DNA from: CAYLZO01 sp964387775
GTDB lineage: Bacteria > Chloroflexota > Anaerolineae > JAAYZQ01
Length of the DNA stretch: 30,520 nt
Assembly: GCA_964387775.1 (NCBI GenBank)
Contig: CAYLZO010000031.1
Location: 1 to 30,520 of the forward strand
Direction of reading: 5' to 3'
The position numbers and the translations under genes were made by a program. Shown here one piece after another: positions 25,266 through 30,520 of this stretch. Numbering within the stretch: position 1 is the stretch's first letter; every line of letters starts with the position of its first letter. The notes under the pieces are model-generated. The model was not told where the DNA came from, did not search any database, and saw nothing but the letters and a program-made list of their open reading frames with translations.

Positions 25266-27585
25266 GTCCGTCCCTGTCTGCTCTCTTGGGTGTGTAGCCC
25301 GCTCTTTCCAACTCGGCGACGAGGGGCTCCAGCGCCTCGGGCCGGATGACTACCAGCCGGGGCGAGATCTCGGCCACCAGGTGCTCGTCCAGCGAGGTGA
25401 CGGCCTTCATCTCGGCCAGCGCGTACTCGTCGCCGAACTCGACGACGGTCAGGTCCTGGTAGATACGCACCTGGCCGTAGGCCTGCCACCAGGCGGCCAA
25501 CTGCTCGCCGATGGCGTCGGGCACCGGTGTGCCCAGAAGCCGCTCCCAATCGGCCAGCAGATCGTCCAGGACGACGCCCTCCTCGAAGGACTCGTAGGCG
25601 GCCTGGGCGTCGAGCCGGTAGACGAAACGATGCGGCTCGGTCACTTCCAGGCGGGCCACCTGGTCCAGCAGGCTGTGAGCCTGGGCGCTGACCGCCGAGG
25701 GCTCGACGGTGATGGTCAGCTCGCCCGGGCCAACGGCTACCGCCTCGCCGGCTTGCCCGGCCTCCCGTTGGGCCACGGAATGTCGCGGCGCGGGCACGCG
25801 GTCGGCCCAATCCCAGTACAAGTCCCCCAGGCCGTGGAGCCGGAAGGCGACCAGGTCCCCGTCGTCGAGCTGTAAATCGGCCAGCCCCAGCCAGTGCAGC
25901 GGCCCGGTCAGCATCTCGTGGATCAAGTTGCCCTGGGCCAGGTCCCAGTCGGCGGGGTCGCCTTCGCCCAGCGGACGGTCGCCACGGGCCAGGAACCAGA
26001 CAGCCTGCGACCGGCCCAAATCCTGGCCATAGGCATAGTAGGGCTCCCAGAATTCCTGGCTAAAGGCGGGCCACGTGGAGCGCATCAAGTTGAAAAAGTC
26101 GCCCACGGCCACCCAGCGGTCGTCGGGCACGAGGGCCAGGATTCGCAGGACCAACTGCCGAAAGCCCGCCAGCTCGGAGCGCAGCCGGTGCGATTTGTAG
26201 TACCCATAGCGCCAGGGCCGCTTGAGGCTCAACTCCGGCTCGCGGCGCAGCACCTCCCACAGGGCACTCCAGTTGGTCATGGTGGTGTAGGCGTCGAACA
26301 GGATGGCGCCCTGCTCCAGCTCGTCCCGCCGGAAAAACTCGGTCTGAACCTCGGGCCAGACGGTGGCCGGGCTGCCGGGCAGGAGCACGCCGGAGGCGAC
26401 CAGCAGGGCGTAGATGAATTCCAGCCGCGCCTCGCCCCCGGCGATAGGCGCCAGCCGCTCGATGGCCTCGTCGGGCAGGGAACGTTGCTGCGGCGGAACG
26501 GTGAGAACCAGCTCTGATCCCCGGCTGAAACGTCCCTGCTGTTTCGCCTCGGCCAGCTCCTCGGGCACGTAATCCCAGTCTTGCAGCTCGGGATGGAAGC
26601 GGGCCAGGCGCGGCCGGGGCATCGGCGGCCGCAGCGGAGTGGGCGACTTTTCCAGGAGAAGCACGATCTGATTGGCGGCCCGGGCCAGGTCATAGGGCTC
26701 GGCCAGGCGCAGGCCACTGGCCGCAGTGTCGGCCGGGCCGTCGGTAGTCAGCCCCACCAGCAGCGGCGGAAAGTGCCGGGCCAGGACCCAGGGGATGAAA
26801 TCGTCCTCGCCCGAATACGCCTCGCGGGTATAGCCGGGCAGGGCGAGCCCTCGTTCCCACAGGTGGCGGGTGTAGGTCTGGAACTGCTTGTAGGTTTTCA
26901 GCTCGCTCCAATGCCGGGCGACCTGCGCCGTGTGGTCGTCCGAGATAAAGGTGCGGATGCTCATGATGTCCAGGGCGCGCAGCACGGCGGCGTGTTCGTC
27001 GTCGAGGCCCGCGACGGCCTGCTCCACGTCGTCGCGGTCGGAGACGTGGTCGGCCACCTGCTGAACGATCTGGGCCTTGCGCGTGCCGCGCAGGGTCCAG
27101 TCCCGGTTGCGGCCCATCTCGCGCAGGTCGTTCAGCTTGACCTCCTCCAGCCACTCCTTCAGCGCCTCGCGGTTCTCCTGCTGGCGGGCCTCGAACGGGG
27201 TGGTGGCCCAATCGGGCACCTCGTCGGGGCGCCAGGAGGCCGGCGGCTCCAGCGGCTCTACCTCGAGGGAGGGCTGGCCCGACCCGTCCCCGCTCTCGCG
27301 CACCTCAAAGGACCCCGGCGAGCGGATCCACTTGAGCAGGACGGCGCCGACGTGCTTGCAATAGCCGGCCCAGTTGTAGGGGCAGGTGCACTGGGCCTGG
27401 ATGCCGTCCGGGCCCACATCCACCTCGACGTCGTAGAGGCGGGTGCCGGGCACCTCGGCACGCAGGCTCTGGCCCACGCGCACCGGGTTCTGGACACGGC
27501 TGACGTACCCTCGCGCCCGTTGCAGGCTGGCAGGTTTCAGCGGCCCGCGCAGGTCCGATTCGCTTAGCGTTTCCAATGTGGGCAT
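25258..27585 (-). CDS. SWIM zinc-finger protein with XPB N-terminal-like C-terminal module
   Basis: 775 aa. A SWIM finger lies near the N-terminus: C66-x-C68-x7-C76-x-H78 in the context CTCPYNWAGYCKHVGAVLLKW; SWIM fingers bind DNA or proteins. From about residue 620 (GELTITVEPSAVS..., FVYRLDAQAAYESFEEGVVLDDLLADWERLLG) comes the same helicase-associated module found in the next gene and in the helicase, ending YALAEMK...LEPLVAELERAGYTPK. There is no ATPase motif. The ATG at 27585 is only 3 nt after the stop of the XPB-like gene, and its own end overlaps the third gene. Context suggests a subunit that recruits or regulates the helicase. Confidence 0.83.
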   Translation of the reverse strand: MPTLETLSESDLRGPLKPASLQRARGYVSRVQNPVRVGQSLRAEVPGTRLYDVEVDVGPDGIQAQCTCPYNWAGYCKHVGAVLLKWIRSPGSFEVRESGDGSGQPSLEVEPLEPPASWRPDEVPDWATTPFEARQQENREALKEWLEEVKLNDLREMGRNRDWTLRGTRKAQIVQQVADHVSDRDDVEQAVAGLDDEHAAVLRALDIMSIRTFISDDHTAQVARHWSELKTYKQFQTYTRHLWERGLALPGYTREAYSGEDDFIPWVLARHFPPLLVGLTTDGPADTAASGLRLAEPYDLARAANQIVLLLEKSPTPLRPPMPRPRLARFHPELQDWDYVPEELAEAKQQGRFSRGSELVLTVPPQQRSLPDEAIERLAPIAGGEARLEFIYALLVASGVLLPGSPATVWPEVQTEFFRRDELEQGAILFDAYTTMTNWSALWEVLRREPELSLKRPWRYGYYKSHRLRSELAGFRQLVLRILALVPDDRWVAVGDFFNLMRSTWPAFSQEFWEPYYAYGQDLGRSQAVWFLARGDRPLGEGDPADWDLAQGNLIHEMLTGPLHWLGLADLQLDDGDLVAFRLHGLGDLYWDWADRVPAPRHSVAQREAGQAGEAVAVGPGELTITVEPSAVSAQAHSLLDQVARLEVTEPHRFVYRLDAQAAYESFEEGVVLDDLLADWERLLGTPVPDAIGEQLAAWWQAYGQVRIYQDLTVVEFGDEYALAEMKAVTSLDEHLVAEISPRLVVIRPEALEPLVAELERAGYTPKRADRDGRG

Positions 27586-27588
27586 GGG

Positions 27589-29403
27589 CTAGTCTCCACC
27601 GGCGACGAGTTGGGGTTGGACCTGCCCGTCGCACGGCTGCGTTTCGACCACCTCGCCGGCCAGGGTCGCCGGCTCATAGTCCTCGACCTCGTCCTCGTAG
27701 AGGATGGTGTAGCGATAGCCCTGCTCGGTGAGAAAGAGCTGGCGGTTGGCGCTGAACTCCTGGTCGCGGGTGTCGCGGCTGACCAGGGTGTAAAAGTGAG
27801 CCAGCAGGCCGTTTTGCTTAGGGCGCAGGATGCGGCCCAGGCGCTGGGCTTCCTCCTGGCGGCTGCCAAAGGTGCCGCTGATCTGGATCATGACGCTGGC
27901 ATCGGGCAGGTCGATGGCAAAATTGCCGACCTTGGAGACGATCAAGCGCGTCAGCGAGCCCTGACGGAACGCCTCGTAGAGCTTGCGCCGCTCGTGCACG
28001 GCCGTCTGGCCGGTGATGAGCGGGAAATCGTAGCGCTCGGCCACGGCCTGGAGTTGGTCCAGGTACATGCCGATGATGAGCACCTGGTCGTCGGGGTGTT
28101 TGGCCAGCAGCTCGTCCAGCACGTCGAATTTCAGCGGATTCTCGGCGGCGACGCGGTATTTCTGCCGGGGCTCGGACACGGCATACTCCATGCGCCGGTC
28201 GCGCGGCATGGGGATGCGGATCTCGGTCACCTCGGCGGTGGCGATCCAGCCCTGCTTCTCCAGGTCCTTCCAGGGCACGTCGTACTTTTTGGGGCCGATG
28301 AGGGAGAACACGTCGGTCTCGCGGCCGTCCTCGCGGACCAGGGTGGCGGTCAGGCCCAGACGACGGCGGGCCTGCAACTCGGCCGTGATGCGAAAAACAG
28401 GCGCGGGCAGCAGGTGCACCTCGTCGTAGATGATCAGCCCCCAATCCCGCTCGTTAAAGAGCTTAAAGTGGGGAAATTGCTCCAACAGCGGCACGCCGGG
28501 CTTTTTCGTCCCCCGCTTGCGATAGGTCATGGTCTGGTAGGTCGAGATGGTGATGGGCCGGATCTCTTTGCGGTGGCCCGTGTACTCGCCGATCTCGTCT
28601 TCGGTCAGCGTCGTCTTGTCCAGCAGCTCGTCGATCCACTGCCGCACGGCGACGGTGTTGGGCGAGAGGATCAGCGTGTTGCACTGCATCTCGTCCATCA
28701 CGGCCATGCCGACCATGGTCTTGCCCGCGCCACAGGGCAGCACGACGACGCCCGAGCCGCCGTGGGCCGCGCCGCCAGCGTAAAAGATCTCGGCCGCGTC
28801 CTGCTGATAGTCGCGCAGGGCAAAAGGCTTGCCCGCCTCGGTGAAGGGCCGCAGGTGGATCTCCAAGTGCTCGCCATCTACATAGCCGGCCAAGTCCTCG
28901 GCCGGGTAGCCGATCTGGACCAGGGCCTGCTTGACGTGGCCCCGGCGGGCGGCCTCCACGATGAGGGTCAGCGGATCAGGCTGCCGCAGGATGTAGGGCA
29001 AGAGCTGCTTCTGCCGGGCCAGCTCGGCGATGAGGGCCTCGTCCTCGGAGACGAGGACCAGGCTGCGCCCGGTGGGGATGTCGGGTTCGTCGCGCCAGGT
29101 CAGCTTGACGCGGCCATAGCGCGAGATATAGTCCTCGATGTCCACCCGGACGTTGCCGGGCACCGGGTACTTGCTGTAGCGCTCCAGCCCCTCGAGGATG
29201 GCCTCGGCCGTCATGCCCGCCGAGGCGGCGTTCCACAGCGACAGGGGCGTGATGCGATAGGTGTGGACGTACTCGGGGCTCTTGTCCAGCTCGGCAAAGC
29301 GGGCCAGCACGTCCCGGGCGTCCTGATAAAAGTCGTTATCCACTTCCAGGAGCACGCTCTTGTCCCCCTGGACGATAATTGGGTTTTCTGGATTATACGT
29401 CAT
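27589..29403 (-). CDS. XPB/Rad25-like superfamily 2 DNA helicase
   Basis: 604 aa. The N-terminal 150 residues (SVLLEVDNDFYQDARDVLARFAEL..., YRITPLSLWNAASAG, VDIEDYISRYGRVKL) form the XPB-Ssl2 N-terminal module. Helicase motifs follow: motif I LPCGAGKT (K228), Ia LILSPNTVAVRQW, II YDEVH (D327-H330, DEVH in place of DEAH), III GLTATLVREDG, then domain 2 with IVSKVGNFAIDLP and motif VI EAQRLGRILRPK. Bacterial XPB proteins are 3'-5' DNA-dependent ATPases implicated in unwinding and repair. The start is ATG at 29403 with AAGGAG at 29409-29414, behind its own promoter. It leads a three-gene unit. The Bax1 nuclease that accompanies archaeal XPB is not seen here. Confidence 0.94.
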   Translation of the reverse strand: MTYNPENPIIVQGDKSVLLEVDNDFYQDARDVLARFAELDKSPEYVHTYRITPLSLWNAASAGMTAEAILEGLERYSKYPVPGNVRVDIEDYISRYGRVKLTWRDEPDIPTGRSLVLVSEDEALIAELARQKQLLPYILRQPDPLTLIVEAARRGHVKQALVQIGYPAEDLAGYVDGEHLEIHLRPFTEAGKPFALRDYQQDAAEIFYAGGAAHGGSGVVVLPCGAGKTMVGMAVMDEMQCNTLILSPNTVAVRQWIDELLDKTTLTEDEIGEYTGHRKEIRPITISTYQTMTYRKRGTKKPGVPLLEQFPHFKLFNERDWGLIIYDEVHLLPAPVFRITAELQARRRLGLTATLVREDGRETDVFSLIGPKKYDVPWKDLEKQGWIATAEVTEIRIPMPRDRRMEYAVSEPRQKYRVAAENPLKFDVLDELLAKHPDDQVLIIGMYLDQLQAVAERYDFPLITGQTAVHERRKLYEAFRQGSLTRLIVSKVGNFAIDLPDASVMIQISGTFGSRQEEAQRLGRILRPKQNGLLAHFYTLVSRDTRDQEFSANRQLFLTEQGYRYTILYEDEVEDYEPATLAGEVVETQPCDGQVQPQLVAGGD

Positions 29404-29430
29404 CTTTTCTCCTTAAGAACTCGACCTACG

Positions 29431-29459
29431 ATCATACCTCAAAAGTCGAGCCAATGCAA
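29431..29459 (-). promoter_or_regulatory. Promoter of the XPB-like helicase cluster
   Basis: On the minus strand TTGCAT (29454-29459), 17 nt, TATGAT (29431-29436). The 6-bp arms CTCGAC (29420-29425) and GTCGAG (29445-29450) flank the -10 box and could be a regulator site. Confidence 0.65.
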
Positions 29460-29522
29460 ATCGGAGTGGCGAGATCGGGAATGATTTTAATCGCCCTACG
29501 CCCAAGTGGGACGGGGGCAAAG

Positions 29523-29551
29523 TTGACGGTAGTGACGACTCAAGCTATACT
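29523..29551 (+). promoter_or_regulatory. Promoter of the RNase II-type gene
   Basis: TTGACG (29523-29528), 17 nt, TATACT (29546-29551), divergent from the helicase promoter about 65 nt away. Confidence 0.75.
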
Positions 29552-29600
29552 CTGGGAGAATGACAGACACGATCTTGCACGAAAACGGAGGTCCAAGCCT

Positions 29601-30520
29601 ATGCCAACCTTTGTGCCTCGTCCCAACAGCCTGGTACTCTACAAAACCCGGCCCGCCCGGGTGACGCGTCTCACCGGCAAAAAGCTGGAACTGGCGCTGG
29701 AGGATGGCGGGACGCAATCGGTCCGTCCCAAGGACGTGGAGGTCCTCCATCCCGGCCCGCTGGAGAGCCTGGATGACCTGCGGCCCCAGGAGGGCGAGGT
29801 CAAGACAGCCTGGGAGCTTTTGGCCGGCACCACGACCCACCTGGCCGAGTTGGCCGAGCTGGCCTACGGTGAGTTCACGCCGGCCACCGCCTGGGCGGCC
29901 TGGGAGCTGGTGGCCGACGGCCTCTACTTCGAGGGCACGCCGGAGGCCGTCGTCGCCCGAACGCCGGAGGAGGTGGCCGAGGAGCAGGCCGCCCGCGAGG
30001 CCAAGGCCGCAGAAGAACGGGCCTGGGCCGAGTTCCTGGCGCGGGTGCGGCGCGGGAAATTCCTCCCCGAGGACGGCGATTTCCTGCGCGACGTCGAAGA
30101 CCTGGCCTACGGGCGCACCGACAAGAGCCGCGTGCTGCGCGAGTTGGGCCGCCACGAGAGCCGCGAAAATGCCCACGCCCTCCTGCTCAGGCTGGGCTAC
30201 TGGGACGCCACGGTCAATCCCTATCCCGTGCGCCTCGACGTACCGACGGAAGCGCCCGAGATGGAGCTACCCGGACTGCCCCCCGACGACCGCCTGGACC
30301 TGAGTCACCTGCCGGCCTACGCCATCGACGACGAGGGCAACCGGGAGCCCGACGACGCCATCAGCCTGGACGGCGACCGCCTGTGGGTCCACGTCGCCGA
30401 CGTGGCCGCCCTGGTGCCGCCTGACAGCCCGGCCGACCTGGAGGCCCGCGCCCGGGGCGCGGCCCTCTACCTGCCCGAGGGCACGGTGCCTATGCTGCCC
30501 TGGACCGCCATCGAGCGGCT
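29601..30520 (+). CDS. RNase II/R family (RNB) exoribonuclease, N-terminal part (cut by window edge)
   Basis: The frame is open to the window end (306 codons visible). It begins MPTFVPRPNSLVLYKTRPARV with a small beta-barrel-like segment (about 10-55) in place of a standard cold-shock domain. A helical region follows (about 60-215) with an acidic/alanine-rich stretch (EEVAEEQAAREAKAAEERAW), then the start of the RNB catalytic domain (from about 235). The RNB metal-binding loop reads AIDDEGNREPDDAIS. Aligned with the usual I-D-x5-D-x-D-D pattern, the first, third and fourth Asp are present and the second is Glu. The family degrades RNA 3' to 5' processively. The architecture resembles cyanobacterial and Deinococcus-type RNase II more than E. 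coli RNase R. The start is ATG at 29601 with GGAGG at 29587-29591. Confidence 0.9.
   Translation, partial: MPTFVPRPNSLVLYKTRPARVTRLTGKKLELALEDGGTQSVRPKDVEVLHPGPLESLDDLRPQEGEVKTAWELLAGTTTHLAELAELAYGEFTPATAWAAWELVADGLYFEGTPEAVVARTPEEVAEEQAAREAKAAEERAWAEFLARVRRGKFLPEDGDFLRDVEDLAYGRTDKSRVLRELGRHESRENAHALLLRLGYWDATVNPYPVRLDVPTEAPEMELPGLPPDDRLDLSHLPAYAIDDEGNREPDDAISLDGDRLWVHVADVAALVPPDSPADLEARARGAALYLPEGTVPMLPWTAIER

Noticed and set aside
27610..29484. Open frame of 624 codons on the plus strand opposite the XPB-like helicase
   Set aside because: It mirrors the helicase codons and runs through the helicase promoter; the protein lacks family features.

Overview
The window is GC-rich, gene-dense bacterial chromosome. 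I place it in the Chloroflexota, probably Anaerolineae-like. The grounds are large secreted Asp-box proteins ending in a Tyr-Leu-Pro-Leu-Val tail, a STAND ATPase with 40-residue TPRs, a bacterial XPB helicase cluster, a T-box-controlled pheST pair and a V4R-domain protein. This placement is inference from gene content; there is no rRNA. I saw no tRNA, rRNA, CRISPR array, insertion sequence or prophage gene.

Layout. 1-1990 (minus): pheS-pheT (pheT cut by the window edge) behind a phenylalanine T-box leader and a consensus promoter. 2034-4154 (plus): a structured intergenic region and ftsH, which probably starts at a TTG codon. 4168-4990: a V4R-domain protein with its own promoter, an upstream 22-bp palindrome and a clean terminator. 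5005-12299: a membrane-anchored zinc metallopeptidase followed by a giant alpha-2-macroglobulin-like thioester protein that has a six-helix membrane module where the bait region should be. 12303-12925: an RHH antitoxin/MazF toxin pair. 12962-14580: rpoD with a perfect promoter, a palindrome over its -35 box and a leader of about 320 nt. 14613-22852: a three-gene unit in which two paralogous secreted IPT/Asp-box propeller proteins flank a STAND ATPase-TPR protein. 22947-29459 (minus): an XPB-like helicase followed by two further genes that share its N-terminal accessory module, one with a SWIM zinc finger. 29523-end (plus): a divergent RNase II-type exoribonuclease, cut by the window edge.

How the parts may work together. 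Translation (pheST), membrane proteolysis (ftsH) and transcription (rpoD) are housekeeping. The metallopeptidase and the macroglobulin are both predicted to act outside the membrane and could form a protease/protease-trap surface pair. The XPB trio is the most system-like arrangement: three co-directional, overlapping or nearly touching genes that share one domain. Small-scale features of interest are four in-frame copies of a short dispersed repeat inside two secreted-protein genes, a near-identical IPT domain in two otherwise diverged paralogs, and several unexplained dyads in promoters and leaders.
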